Below are positions 31,907-41,382 of a stretch of 64,000 nucleotides of DNA, one piece after another. The position numbers and the translations under genes are program-made. Source of the DNA: Leminorella grimontii ATCC 33999 = DSM 5078 (GTDB lineage Bacteria; Pseudomonadota; Gammaproteobacteria; Enterobacterales; Enterobacteriaceae); assembly GCF_000439085.1 (NCBI RefSeq), contig NZ_AUUA01000003.1, forward strand, positions 248,001 through 312,000, written 5' to 3'. The notes below the pieces were generated by a model, which did not search any database, had not been told where the DNA came from, and worked only from the letters and a program-made list of their open reading frames with translations. Each line of letters begins with the position of its first letter. Within the stretch, counting starts at the first letter, position 1.

Positions 31907-33436
31907 ATGAATCGCAGACTGTTTTTAACCAAGATCGCCGCCGCCGTAGGCGCCCTGGCCGCCACCAACGTTATGGCGCAGCGAGGAGCGATGGACCACT
32001 CATCAAACGGGCACGGCATGGACCACGGACAAATGCAGGGCCACGACATGCCAAACGGCGGTATGAGCAGCCATATGGGAGCGAGCAAGCTGCTGCCGGA
32101 ATCGGCGCTGCCGCAGGGAAATCCGCTTCCCGCGCTGCCCAAGCTTGCCAACCGCAGCGGTAAAGGCGGCGTATTCACCGCTAGCCTTACGGCAAAACCC
32201 GTTAGCGTTGAGCTGGCTGACGGCCTGATGACCGAATTCTGGGCCTACAACGGCCAGATCCCCGGCCCGGCGATAGAGGTTTTTGAAGGCGACACCGTTG
32301 AAATCACGTTTAAAAACGAGCTGCCCCAGCCGACGACGCTCCATTGGCACGGCCTGCCCGTCCCACCCGATCAGGACGGCAACCCACAGGACGAAGTCGC
32401 CCCCGGCGCAAGCCGCACCTATCGCTTCACCTTGCCGCAAGGCTCGGCGGGCACCTACTGGTATCACCCCCACGGCCACAACACCGTTGCCGAGCAGGCC
32501 TTTCGCGGGCTGGCGGGCGCCTTTATCGTCAAGCCGAAGCAGGACGGACTGTCCCACATTCCGGTACAGGACTGGCTTATCTCGGACCTGAAGCTTAATG
32601 CCGATGGAAAGATCGCCGACAACTCGATGATGGACTGGATGAACGGCCGCGAAGGCCAGTTCGTGCTGATTAACGGCGCGCTTCGCCCGCAAATGTCGCT
32701 CAACGGCGCAACCCGCGCTCGACTGTGGAACGCCTGCTCCGGCCGCTACCTCAACCTGGCGCTGAGCGATGCCGACGTTTACGTTATCGGCACCGACGGC
32801 GGCCTGATTGAGCGACCGCACAAGGTTGACGCGCTGCTGCTGACGCCGGGCGAGCGGGCCGAAGTGCTGATTGTTCCAACCAATACCGGCCAACAGAACC
32901 TGCGCTCACTCTCCTACGACCGCGGCAAGATGGGCTGCAGCGGCGTAGAGGGCGAGCGTATTCTGGCGGCAGTCTCTATGACGCAGGGGAATATGCCGAC
33001 GCTGCCGAACCCGCTTCGCACCCTGCCTGCGCTAGGCCAGCCTACGGCGACAAAAACGTTGGAATACACGGAAACTATGGAAATGGGCAAAGGCATGTCC
33101 GGCATGAACTTCCTGATCAACGGCAAGAAGCACGATCTTAACCGCATCGATCTAACCAGCCGGGTAAACGAGGTTGAAGAGTGGGAAATCTTCAATAACT
33201 CCCACATGGACCACAACTTCCACCTGCACGGCACGCAGTTCACCGTCGTGGACTATCGGCTTAATGACCAGGTGAGAAAACCCGACTACGTGGGGCACAA
33301 AGACACCGTCAACCTTAAACCCTACGAGCGCGTGCGCATCAGGATGGTCCAGCATCATAAGGGCATTCGCATGTACCACTGCCATATTCTTGAGCATGAA
33401 ACGCTTGGCATGATGGGGCAGTTGGAGGTGGTTTAG
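31907..33436 (+). CDS. Tat-exported multicopper oxidase
   Basis: The 509-residue laccase-like enzyme would oxidise cuprous copper or organic substrates in the periplasm. The N-terminus has the twin-arginine signal NRRLFL with a following hydrophobic stretch, then a Met/His-rich linker (about residues 28-58; MDH, HGMDHG, MQGHDM). All copper sites are present: TLHWHGLP, YWYHPHGH, HNFHLHG and HCHILEHETLGM, with the T1 axial Met. The start at 31907 follows AAGAGAGGATATTTAT. It lacks the Met-rich insert seen in E. coli CueO, so I leave the symbol blank. Confidence 0.9.
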   Translation: MNRRLFLTKIAAAVGALAATNVMAQRGAMDHSSNGHGMDHGQMQGHDMPNGGMSSHMGASKLLPESALPQGNPLPALPKLANRSGKGGVFTASLTAKPVSVELADGLMTEFWAYNGQIPGPAIEVFEGDTVEITFKNELPQPTTLHWHGLPVPPDQDGNPQDEVAPGASRTYRFTLPQGSAGTYWYHPHGHNTVAEQAFRGLAGAFIVKPKQDGLSHIPVQDWLISDLKLNADGKIADNSMMDWMNGREGQFVLINGALRPQMSLNGATRARLWNACSGRYLNLALSDADVYVIGTDGGLIERPHKVDALLLTPGERAEVLIVPTNTGQQNLRSLSYDRGKMGCSGVEGERILAAVSMTQGNMPTLPNPLRTLPALGQPTATKTLEYTETMEMGKGMSGMNFLINGKKHDLNRIDLTSRVNEVEEWEIFNNSHMDHNFHLHGTQFTVVDYRLNDQVRKPDYVGHKDTVNLKPYERVRIRMVQHHKGIRMYHCHILEHETLGMMGQLEVV

Positions 33437-33446
33437 CCATCTGAAG

Positions 33447-33470
33447 ACGGGGCTCACTAGAGCCCCGTTT
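33447..33470. terminator. terminator between the multicopper oxidase and mutarotase genes
   Basis: A perfect nine-base stem ACGGGGCTC/GAGCCCCGT with an ACTA loop lies between convergent genes, followed by TT on the plus strand and preceded by TCTTCAG on the minus. The T-runs are short. Confidence 0.65.
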
Positions 33471-33473
33471 AGC

Positions 33474-34388
33474 TTACAGCGAAGCAATCTCCCAACGGCT
33501 CTCAATAAACAGCGGTGAATCCTTAGTCACTACCGTCGGCGCGGTGTTTACGCCGTTTGGAGGGCCAGACAGCGGCTCGACGCAGGCGGCGTCGGGCTGT
33601 TTGTCGAACACCACCATCGATGGCGCTTTCGAGCTCATCGTCAGGCGCACTTTCCCCGGCCAGAGCAGCTCGGCGGACATGCCGTTTTCAAAACCGAAGC
33701 AGTCGTCCCACGGGCCAGGCCTCGGTGCGATGCGCCTGCCGGTGGGCAGCTCGTTGTCACCAGGCTCTTCCTGCCAGTCGGCGCTAAATGATACTTGCAG
33801 CTGTTCGTCAGCCGCACCCACCGGCGCCTGGCTCACGTATTCCTCGTCGCCGGTCCATTTGGCGAACCACGGGTGCCAGCCGGCCGCTGCCGGGAAGCGC
33901 TCTCCATCGCTTTTAACCAAAAGGCTAACCGTCAGCGCGTTATCCTTCAGAGAAAAGCGCTGGATCACCTCGCCCTTCCACGGCCAGGGCTTATCCAACT
34001 TCAGCCTGAACGCGGCCTCGGTCGGCGACGCATCAACAATTTCCCACGCGCCAAAGCAGGCCATGCCGTGCAGCGCGTGGGGCGGTTTGTTCATCGGCAG
34101 CGGGTAGCTTTTTCCTTCAAAATTCAACTCGGCTCCGCCCATGCGACCAACCCACGGCATCATGGGGAAACAGCCGTACTGAAACGCTCTTCGCTGCGGG
34201 TTCCACTGGCGCAGCAGCTCATAGCCAAACGCGTTGAGAGACGCGATCCGGCAGCCGTCCTGCGGATAGATAACCGCCCGCAAATCGCCGCTGGCAATCT
34301 CGATTTTCTCCCCTCTCGGCCCTGGCCAGGGAGCGTCAAACGCGCGGCGAACCGCCAGGTAGGGGCTTTCTTCTGTGCTTATTGTCAT
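33474..34388 (-). CDS. aldose 1-epimerase (mutarotase) family protein
   Basis: The 304-residue protein has the galactose-mutarotase fold. The ligand segments are FPMMPWVGRMGGAELNF (Arg in the sugar site), HALHGMACFGAWEI (His) and AGWHPWFAK (catalytic-type His). It is the last gene of the minus-strand unit led by yihU, the place where E. coli yih clusters carry yihR, also a mutarotase family gene. It probably equilibrates the anomers of the imported sulfosugar. I infer this from context. Confidence 0.8.
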   Translation of the reverse strand: MTISTEESPYLAVRRAFDAPWPGPRGEKIEIASGDLRAVIYPQDGCRIASLNAFGYELLRQWNPQRRAFQYGCFPMMPWVGRMGGAELNFEGKSYPLPMNKPPHALHGMACFGAWEIVDASPTEAAFRLKLDKPWPWKGEVIQRFSLKDNALTVSLLVKSDGERFPAAAGWHPWFAKWTGDEEYVSQAPVGAADEQLQVSFSADWQEEPGDNELPTGRRIAPRPGPWDDCFGFENGMSAELLWPGKVRLTMSSKAPSMVVFDKQPDAACVEPLSGPPNGVNTAPTVVTKDSPLFIESRWEIASL

Positions 34389-34424
34389 AACCCAATCCTT
34401 ATTTCTTTAAAAAACGGTCTTCGC

Positions 34425-35792
34425 CTACTGCGTTTCCTGCTGGCGAATAAGCCGTACGCAGATAAACGAAACGGCGGAAATCAACGCGAAGTAAGCGGCC
34501 ACGAGCCAGGGCTTACCGCCGCCGAGCGCCAGCAACGAGGAGGCGATAAGCGGCGTCATACCGCCCAAAATGGCGGAGAACTGATAGGCGAAGGAGAGGC
34601 CGGTATAGCGAACCTTAGTGCCGAACATGCGGGTGAACATCGTCGGCTGAACGGCAAACATCATGGTCGGGCCGAAGTTATAGCCGATAATCATCGCCAG
34701 GCAGATAGCCAGCGGCTGCTGGGTTCCCAGAAGCCAGAAGAACGGAAAAGCGAAAACGATGCAAAACGCCGCACCGGCGGTATAAAAAGCGCGCTGGCCA
34801 AAGCGATCGGACAGCCAGCCGATAAGCGGGCAGGAAATCAGCCCAATCGCAGAGGCGATAAGCATCCCCGTCAGAGGGATTTGTCGGTCCATCGCCAGCT
34901 GCGTTGAGAGATAGGCGATGCCGAACGCGTTGATAATATTGGAAGAGACGGTTTCGGCCAGCCGCGCGCCCAGCGCCAGAAAAATGTTGCGCGGATGCTT
35001 GCGAAACAGCTCGACGATCGGCAGAGATTCTTTTTTAAGAACCTCCTCCGACGGCCTTTCGCTCATCGGCACCGTCAGAATCTCACGCTTTTGCACCATG
35101 TTTTCACGCCTGGCGCTTTTAAAATCGCCGGTTTCTTCGGTATGCAGGCGGATATACATTCCTACCACCAGCATTACCGCCGACAGCATGAAAGGAATAC
35201 GCCACCCCCAGTCCATAAACTGTTCCGGCGTCAAAAGCCAGTTACACAGCGCAAATACGCCGGTGGCCAGCATAATGCCCGCCGAAGCCGCCGTCTGGGG
35301 CAAAGAGCCTAAAAAGCCCCGCTTGTGCTCAGGCGCGGACTCAATGGTCATCAGCGCCGCACCGCCGTACTCACCGCCCAGGCCGAAGCCCTGAACCAGC
35401 CGCAGCACGACCAGAAGCGCCGGCGCCCATACGCCCGCGCTGGCGTAGGTCGGCAACAGGCCGATAAGGAACGTCGACAGGCCGACGATAATCAGTGTCC
35501 AAATCAGCGTCACCTTACGGCCAACTCTGTCGCCATAGTGGCCAAAAACAATGCCCCCCAGCGGACGCGCCAAAAAGCCTACGCCAAAGGTAGCGAAGGC
35601 GGCAATAGTGCCTACGATGGGATCTTCCTGTGGGAAGAACAGCGGCCCGAATACCAGACCCGCCGCCGTGCCAAAAATAAAGAAGTCGTACCATTCCAAC
35701 AGCGCGCCGGCAAAGCTGGCGGCGACCACCCGACGCATCGCCGCGTCTGACAGCCGATTGTTGGAGGCGCCGTTATTATTATTCGTCTTCAT
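34425..35792 (-). CDS. MFS transporter, metabolite:H+ symporter (MHS) family
   Basis: The 455-residue protein has twelve predicted hydrophobic segments and the MHS signature ASFAGALLEWYDFFIFG, then GVGFLARPLGGIVFGHYGDRVGRK and RLVQGFGLGGEYGGAALM. MHS proteins (KgtP, ProP, ShiA) import organic acids and zwitterions with protons. In this cluster it replaces the GPH-type YihO/YihP transporters, so it is the best candidate for uptake of an anionic sulfosugar or for exchange with the sulfonate product. Start chosen from GAAGGAAG. Confidence 0.87.
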   Translation of the reverse strand: MKTNNNNGASNNRLSDAAMRRVVAASFAGALLEWYDFFIFGTAAGLVFGPLFFPQEDPIVGTIAAFATFGVGFLARPLGGIVFGHYGDRVGRKVTLIWTLIIVGLSTFLIGLLPTYASAGVWAPALLVVLRLVQGFGLGGEYGGAALMTIESAPEHKRGFLGSLPQTAASAGIMLATGVFALCNWLLTPEQFMDWGWRIPFMLSAVMLVVGMYIRLHTEETGDFKSARRENMVQKREILTVPMSERPSEEVLKKESLPIVELFRKHPRNIFLALGARLAETVSSNIINAFGIAYLSTQLAMDRQIPLTGMLIASAIGLISCPLIGWLSDRFGQRAFYTAGAAFCIVFAFPFFWLLGTQQPLAICLAMIIGYNFGPTMMFAVQPTMFTRMFGTKVRYTGLSFAYQFSAILGGMTPLIASSLLALGGGKPWLVAAYFALISAVSFICVRLIRQQETQ

Positions 35793-35846
35793 CGCTTGCT
35801 TCCTTCTACGGCGGAGGCCGCCGGCGCAAAACGCCGGCGACGCGCG

Positions 35847-37292
35847 TTACTCATGTCGAGAACGATTTTCACTAAGCTCTGCCAGCACCGCTTCATCCTC
35901 GGCGTCAACGTTGGCGCCAATCGGCTCCCAGCGGATACACAGACAGGTGGCAAAGCCAATGAAAGGAACAATCGCCAGCCAGTAGAAGGCCTGAGTGTTC
36001 AGGCTTCCCCACAGCATCGGCCAGAAGATAAGCCCGGCAATGGCGCCAGTCCGCATGATGGCGCGAGCAAAGCCAACCCCGGCGGGGCGAATGCTTGGCG
36101 GGTAGGAGAGCGTCGCAATCGTCATGCCAAGCCCTCCCGGTCCGGCTGAGTGGAAGAAGATGATAGAGCCCAACAGTACCAGTGACAGCCATGGGTTAGT
36201 GGTCGCAAGCGCCCCCAGAGCCAGCAGCGCAATCGTCACCATGGCGAACCCAATCATGGACTGGCGGCGTGAACCTACTTTGCTGACGATAAGCGAACCA
36301 ATAGCACCGCCGGTTACGCCGCACAGGGCGTTAACCACCGCCGAGCCCGTCAAAGCGCCGGACAGGCCGCCGCTGAGAATGCCCGCCAGCGTCAGCGGCA
36401 GGTAAACGCCCACGGCGTTGTACTGCCACGCCTGCATCGTCGCGACGATGCAGCCCAAGATCGTGCGGCGGCGGTAGGTCTTATTGAACAAAACGGAGTA
36501 AGCGCCTTCAATCTTGGCCTTTTGCTCAACCTGCTGCGCCTTCTGAACGTTTTCGGCGACCTCGGCGTCAATGCCATAGCGCGCTTTCAGTATTCGGCAG
36601 GAAAGGTCGTACTGACCTACTCGAGCCGCCCACATGGCAGACTCGCCGATAAAAACGTAGCGAAGGATCATCACCAGCACGGCAAACGCGGCGCCAATAA
36701 AGATACCGTAGCGCCACAGGTGGCTTTCCGTGACGTCGGCAAAATGCAGCGGGATCAGCACCAGATACACTATCGTCGTAGACACGTACCATCCCATTTG
36801 CCACAGGTTTACCGATGAACCCGACTTCTTCGACGACGTTCCGCGAAGTTCAGCTACCGCGCTGGTCGCCAGCGGGAAGTCGATGCCTAAGCCAAAGCCC
36901 ATAATCACGCGGGCGACGAGCACCCACCAGATGTTTGGCGCAAAGGCGACCGACAGCGCCCCCAGCGTACACAGGCCCATACCAATCAGAAACGCCCTGC
37001 GCTGCCCAAAGGTATTGATAACCCGGTTAGCCAGCAGCCCGCCGACCAGCGCGGCAATCAGCACTGAAGCGTTGACCGTCGCGGCAAGGCCGGGAGAAAT
37101 GCCGAACTCGGCGGCAATGTATTTGTTGCCAAAACCCACCATCGCCGCCTGATAGGCATCGATAAGAATGCCTCCCAGCGCGATTAAAACGATGCCAATG
37201 TTAGAGCGAAGCGCAGAATTGCGGTTAACGATGTCGATCACGTCCTGCGGACGGCTTATCCGATAAGACGTTAAGGCTGTAGAGCACGTCAT
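35847..37292 (-). CDS. MFS transporter, second permease of the sulfosugar-like cluster
   Basis: The 481-residue protein has about twelve hydrophobic segments and MFS loop motifs (GQRRAFLIGM, DFPLATSAVAELRG, RVIMGFGLGIDFP). The family looks close to sugar or aromatic-acid porters, but I cannot be exact. It sits between the dehydrogenase and MHS genes. Two permeases suggest one for import and one for export of the C3-sulfonate DHPS, a division known for the yih system. This is inference. Confidence 0.82.
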   Translation of the reverse strand: MTCSTALTSYRISRPQDVIDIVNRNSALRSNIGIVLIALGGILIDAYQAAMVGFGNKYIAAEFGISPGLAATVNASVLIAALVGGLLANRVINTFGQRRAFLIGMGLCTLGALSVAFAPNIWWVLVARVIMGFGLGIDFPLATSAVAELRGTSSKKSGSSVNLWQMGWYVSTTIVYLVLIPLHFADVTESHLWRYGIFIGAAFAVLVMILRYVFIGESAMWAARVGQYDLSCRILKARYGIDAEVAENVQKAQQVEQKAKIEGAYSVLFNKTYRRRTILGCIVATMQAWQYNAVGVYLPLTLAGILSGGLSGALTGSAVVNALCGVTGGAIGSLIVSKVGSRRQSMIGFAMVTIALLALGALATTNPWLSLVLLGSIIFFHSAGPGGLGMTIATLSYPPSIRPAGVGFARAIMRTGAIAGLIFWPMLWGSLNTQAFYWLAIVPFIGFATCLCIRWEPIGANVDAEDEAVLAELSENRSRHE

Positions 37293-37388
37293 TGAGGTGT
37301 CCTTACTATTTCAGTAATAGTGTTATTGTTGTCGTTATAGTCTGAAATCAGGCTCCCCCGTATGGAGAGAGCCAAGGGCGTCAGTCAA

Positions 37389-38399
37389 TCAGTCCTTATC
37401 GAACTGGATAAGCACTTTAATAGAGTCCGATTCTTTCGCTCTGGCGAAGGCCTGCGACGCCTGCTCGACCGGGAAAACGTCCGTCACCAGATCGCGAGTA
37501 TCAAAGCGGCCGTCGGCCAGCCACTCAATCACCGCGTCAAAGTCTTCGGGAACGTACATGCCGGAACTGAGCAGGTCGCGCTCAAAGCGCTGCATGCTCG
37601 GCAGCGGGATCTCGCGGTTTCCGCTCGGTACGCCCATGCAGATAACGGTGCCGCCCGCCATCACCTTGGTGCAGGCTTCCATCAGCGTCGCCTGAGCGGC
37701 CACCACGTCGATAACGCCGGTAAAGCGTTCGTCGGAGCTCAGTTCGCCCGGAGCCAGCGCTCTGGAAGCGCCGAACTTCAGCGCCAGTTCGCGCTTCTTG
37801 GCGTCCGGCTCAACGACGGTAATCTTTTGCGCCCCCATAATGTGCAGCGCCTGAACCACCGACAGGCCGATAGTGCCCGCGCCAATCACCAGCACGATTT
37901 CCCGCGCCGCTTCCGGCAGCCGGTTTACGCAATGGCGCGCACAGGCCGCAGGTTCGGCGAAGGCCAGCACGCTAAGCGGCAGCGACTTGGGTGCGATATG
38001 GAGATTGCGGGCCGGCACGACGTGAGAAGAGCGGGCAAACCCCGGCGCGCGGAAGCCCGCGACCTGCGGCGGCTCGCACAGATTGAAGCGCCCGGCCTTA
38101 CAGGCGCGGCACTCCATGCAGGCCATAATCGGGTCGACCACCACGTGGTCGCCAACGCTGACGTTGGTCACATTCGAGCCAATCTCAGTCACCCTTGCCG
38201 CAATTTCATGGCCGGGAACGATGGGCGGCTTGGCAAACGGATGGCCGTCGGCCAGAACGTGCAGATCGGAGCCGCAGATGCCCATATAAACGGGAGCGAT
38301 ACGCACCTCACCGGGCGCCAGCGCCTTATCCTCAACGTCGCGGTGTTCCGTTACTACCTGGCCTACGGCCGAGAACAGGACATTTGTCACTTTACTCAT
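37389..38399 (-). CDS. zinc-dependent medium-chain alcohol dehydrogenase
   Basis: The 336-residue MDR enzyme has the catalytic zinc ligands GICGSDLH (Cys) and GHEIAARV (His-Glu), the structural zinc cysteines CMECRACKAGRFNLC and the nucleotide fold VIGAGTIGL. The closest groups are polyol, gulonate and threonine dehydrogenases, which interconvert a secondary alcohol and a ketone. It replaces the yihS isomerase position between aldolase and transporter genes. It may therefore make sulfofructose from a sulfo-polyol. The substrate is not shown by sequence. Confidence 0.87.
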   Translation of the reverse strand: MSKVTNVLFSAVGQVVTEHRDVEDKALAPGEVRIAPVYMGICGSDLHVLADGHPFAKPPIVPGHEIAARVTEIGSNVTNVSVGDHVVVDPIMACMECRACKAGRFNLCEPPQVAGFRAPGFARSSHVVPARNLHIAPKSLPLSVLAFAEPAACARHCVNRLPEAAREIVLVIGAGTIGLSVVQALHIMGAQKITVVEPDAKKRELALKFGASRALAPGELSSDERFTGVIDVVAAQATLMEACTKVMAGGTVICMGVPSGNREIPLPSMQRFERDLLSSGMYVPEDFDAVIEWLADGRFDTRDLVTDVFPVEQASQAFARAKESDSIKVLIQFDKD

Positions 38400-38455
38400 A
38401 ATGGCAACCTTATCTAATAAAAAAGAAACCGGAGTCAGCCTGTTGCAAGGCGGCG

Positions 38456-39319
38456 TTAAAAGTCCGCCGCTCTGTTACTGCTTCCAAACAGGCGAATTTT
38501 TTCTTTTACTCTTTCTTTCATAAAGTCCGTTCCGCGGCCAAGAGAAAGGGCCAGCGTGTATTCATGCGGATCGTTGCCCAGCACGTCCAACACGCCTTCG
38601 GTAAAGGCCTGACGCAGTTCGGTATCCACGTTGACCTTCGCTACGCCCAGCTCAACGGCTTTGCGAATTTGCTCGTCGGGCACGCCGGAGCCGCCGTGCA
38701 ACACGATGGGTTTTTTCACCGCGTCGCGAATTTCCGCCAGTCGACCGAACGCCAGCTTGGGTTCCTGCTTGTAGATACCGTGCGCAGTGCCGATGGAAAC
38801 GGCCAAATAGTCAACGGTAGTGCCCTGAGAGAACGAGAGCGCTTCTTCACAGCTGGTAATAAAGGCCTCTTTTTCATCAACGGAGATATCGTCTTCCGTA
38901 CCGCCGATTTTACCTATTTCGCCTTCACATCCTATGCCCAAAGCGTGTGAAACGTCGGCGACCGCACGGGTTATTCTCACGTTCTCGTCAAAGCTCAGGT
39001 GGGAGCCGTCAAACATCACCGAATGGAAACCGGCGCGCACGGCCTGCATGGTTTGCTCAAAGCTGCGGCTGTGATCCAGATGAATACACACCGGCACGTC
39101 GCACTCGGTCATAAAGGCGTCCACCATTGCCTTCATCGGCTGTAATCCCAAGGTGTTTATCACCCGTTGGCCGATTTGAAGCATCACCGGCGCGCGCTCT
39201 TCCTTCGCGGCCAAAAGCACAGCGCGAATGGTTTCGGCATTGTGGACGCTGAAGGCGCCGATGGCGTAACCGCCCAGCCAGGCCCGTTGGATCATCTGTT
39301 TTCCCGATATGTACGGCAT
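38456..39319 (-). CDS. class II (zinc) ketose-bisphosphate-type aldolase, probable sulfofructose-1-phosphate aldolase
   Basis: The 287-residue enzyme is a metal-dependent class II aldolase of the FbaA/GatY/KbaY family. Metal and phosphate motifs are IHLDHSRSF (Asp general acid and zinc His), GCEGEIGKIGGTED, SIGTAHGIYK (zinc His) and VLHGGSGVPDE (zinc His). E. coli uses the unrelated class I enzyme YihT at this point. Class II SFP aldolases (SqiA) have been described from Hafnia and Yersinia, to my recollection. The start at 39319 (MPYISGKQM) follows AAGAGAGAC. Confidence 0.85.
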   Translation of the reverse strand: MPYISGKQMIQRAWLGGYAIGAFSVHNAETIRAVLLAAKEERAPVMLQIGQRVINTLGLQPMKAMVDAFMTECDVPVCIHLDHSRSFEQTMQAVRAGFHSVMFDGSHLSFDENVRITRAVADVSHALGIGCEGEIGKIGGTEDDISVDEKEAFITSCEEALSFSQGTTVDYLAVSIGTAHGIYKQEPKLAFGRLAEIRDAVKKPIVLHGGSGVPDEQIRKAVELGVAKVNVDTELRQAFTEGVLDVLGNDPHEYTLALSLGRGTDFMKERVKEKIRLFGSSNRAADF

Positions 39320-39360
39320 AGTTGTCTCTCTTAGTGTTTCTCTGTTCTTCATGAATTACG

Positions 39361-40248
39361 TTAATCAGCTGCTCGCCCCGCAAGCTGACGAACCTGAGCT
39401 AAAATGGCCGTCCAGTCCTGCCGCCCTCTTCCCGCCGCGCGAGCCAAGCTGTAAACCTCCCGCGCCGCCGCGCCCAGAGGCGTTGGCACCTTAAGCTGGT
39501 TGGCGACGTCCAGCGCGATACCCAAATCCTTATGCGCCAGGTCGATCATGAACGACGGAGTCAGATCGCCCTTGAGCACCTTGTTCGGCCAGCTGGTGGT
39601 AAAGTGCCCCTTACCGGCCGGCGTGTTGGACATCACCTTGACGGCCACCTCAAGCGGCAGTCCCAGCGCTTCGCACATTACCGCCGCTTCGGCCGACAGC
39701 GCGTTGAGCGCAATACTCATGTAGTTGTTAATCAGCTTGACGCGGATCCCCATGCCCGGCCCTTCGCAGTTGACCAGCTCGGACCCCATGCACATCAGAA
39801 TTGGCGTCGCCCGCGCGACCTGCTCCGCCGTTCCCCCCGCCAGAATCAACAGCGTGCCGGCGATGGCGTGATCCGACGTGCGCCCTACCGGTGCGTCCAT
39901 ATAGCTAAACCCGGCTTCGCTCATGCGCTGGCAAAGGCGATCGCTGTGCAGCGGGTGGATAGTCGACATGTCGATGACCAGCGCATCTCGTCTGAGCGTT
40001 TGCGTCACTCCCCGCTCGCCAAACAGAACGTCCTGAACCAGATCGCCGTTCGGCAGCATGGTAATCACGAACTCCGCGCCTTTGGCGGCCTCCGCGGGGC
40101 TGGCTGCCGCTGCGACTCCCAATTCGCCAAGCGTAGCCACTGCCTGAGCATTTATGTCATATACCGTCAGCCGGTGTCCTTTCTTAATCAGATTGGTCGC
40201 CATCGGAGACCCCATCTGTCCCAGCCCTATAAAGGCTATATCCGCCAT
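39361..40248 (-). CDS. yihU: 3-sulfolactaldehyde reductase YihU
   Basis: YihU reduces sulfolactaldehyde to dihydroxypropanesulfonate with NADH, the last step of sulfoglycolysis. The 295-residue protein has the dinucleotide motif [10 protein letters not shown] and long runs identical to E. coli YihU ([47 protein letters not shown]). Catalytic Lys171 and the sulfonate-contact Arg123 fall at the same residue numbers I recall for E. coli. It leads a six-gene minus-strand unit with GGAGGGG upstream. Confidence 0.93.
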   Translation of the reverse strand: MADIAFIGLGQMGSPMATNLIKKGHRLTVYDINAQAVATLGELGVAAAASPAEAAKGAEFVITMLPNGDLVQDVLFGERGVTQTLRRDALVIDMSTIHPLHSDRLCQRMSEAGFSYMDAPVGRTSDHAIAGTLLILAGGTAEQVARATPILMCMGSELVNCEGPGMGIRVKLINNYMSIALNALSAEAAVMCEALGLPLEVAVKVMSNTPAGKGHFTTSWPNKVLKGDLTPSFMIDLAHKDLGIALDVANQLKVPTPLGAAAREVYSLARAAGRGRQDWTAILAQVRQLAGRAAD

Positions 40249-40437
40249 TTCCCCCTCCTATCACTCTTGACTGAAAATGTCATTTTTTGTCATTTACCGG
40301 AATTGAATTGATGATATTTGTAGTTTTTAGTAATTAAAGTGACACCAATCACTCTTTTGGCATTTAAATGAATTAAAATGGACACAATGAGATCAACATC
40401 TGACAATGACGACAAAAATGAAAAAAGGAGTCTTACC
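40249..40437. promoter_or_regulatory. divergent control region of the yih-like cluster with repeated GTCATT/AAAATGGACA motifs
   Basis: The 189-base AT-rich spacer separates yihU and yihV. It contains TGTCATT twice near 40278-40294 and AAAATGGACA at 40375-40384. The same AAAATGGACA occurs again at 41333-41342 before yihW, preceded there by GTCACATT. Repeats shared only by the cluster promoters are good candidates for YihW operators. Confidence 0.55.
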
Positions 40438-41334
40438 ATGCTGAAGATCGCCTGCGTTGGCATCGCGGTTCAGGATCGCCTCTATTACGTAGACTCACTG
40501 CCGGACGGCGGCGGCAAATACGTTGCCCACGACTATAAGGAGATCGGCGGAGGCCCCGCCGCCACGGCAGCGGTAGCCGCGGCCAGGCTGGGCGCCAGCG
40601 TTGACTTTATCGGCCGACTGGGCGATGACGCCGCGGGGAAAACCCTGCTGGCAGACCTGGAGCAGGAAGGCGTTAGCGTGTCTCTAACCCGCGTGTACTC
40701 CAACGCCCGCTCATCCCAGTCCGCCATTCTGGTTGACCGCCAGGGAGAGCGGATCATCATCAACCACCCCAGCCCCGAACTGCTAAGCGATGCCGCCTGG
40801 ATGAGCGACATTGATTTTTCACAGTACGACATGGTGTTGGCCGACGTCCGCTGGCATGAAGGCGCGGAATGCGCCCTAAAACGCGCCCGAGAAGTCGGCG
40901 TTCCGACGCTTTTGGATGCAGACCTGACGCCGCAGGACATACGTTCTCTGGTCGCGCTGGCGGACCACGCCGTGTTCTCCGAGCCGGGCCTTAAGAAAAT
41001 GACGGGAGAAAGCGATGCGCTGACAGGCCTCAAGCTTGCCGCCGACGCGACGCCGGGCATCGCCTACGTAACGCAGGGCTCAAAGGGCTGCGCGTGGATA
41101 AATAAAGGTCGACTGAATCATAAAGCCGGGTTTACCGTTCAGGCGATCGACACCACCGGCGCCGGGGACGTTTTCCACGGCGCGCTGGCCTACGCGCTGG
41201 CAGAGAAACAGGAAATCAGCGATGCCGTTCGCTTCGCCAACGCGGTTGCCGCGCTGAAGTGTACGCGCCCCGGAGGGAGGGAAGGTATTCCAACGCGCTC
41301 ACAAACAGACGATTTTTTGTCACATTCAGTATAA
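40438..41334 (+). CDS. yihV: 6-deoxy-6-sulfofructose kinase YihV
   Basis: YihV phosphorylates sulfofructose on C1. The 298-residue PfkB-family kinase has GGGPAATAAVAAARLG, the catalytic DTTGAGDVFHGAL with Asp base, and the tail ALKCTRPGGREGIP, all as in E. coli YihV. Lys27, Asn109 and Arg138, which I recall as the sulfonate-binding residues of the E. coli enzyme, are at exactly these positions. The start at 40438 follows AAAAAGGAG. It is divergent from yihU, as in E. coli. Confidence 0.93.
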   Translation: MLKIACVGIAVQDRLYYVDSLPDGGGKYVAHDYKEIGGGPAATAAVAAARLGASVDFIGRLGDDAAGKTLLADLEQEGVSVSLTRVYSNARSSQSAILVDRQGERIIINHPSPELLSDAAWMSDIDFSQYDMVLADVRWHEGAECALKRAREVGVPTLLDADLTPQDIRSLVALADHAVFSEPGLKKMTGESDALTGLKLAADATPGIAYVTQGSKGCAWINKGRLNHKAGFTVQAIDTTGAGDVFHGALAYALAEKQEISDAVRFANAVAALKCTRPGGREGIPTRSQTDDFLSHSV

Positions 41335-41382
41335 AATGGACAAATACAGTCTTATGTGATGTCAATTAATGGGAGAGCTAAC

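Noticed and set aside
33795-34907. 370-codon plus-strand frame opposite the mutarotase and MHS genes
   Set aside because: It is antisense to two well-conserved genes in GC-rich sequence and its composition (Arg/Gln/His-rich) is that of a shadow frame.
37362-38417. 351-codon plus-strand frame opposite the zinc dehydrogenase
   Set aside because: It mirrors the real gene almost exactly; the dehydrogenase has complete family motifs.
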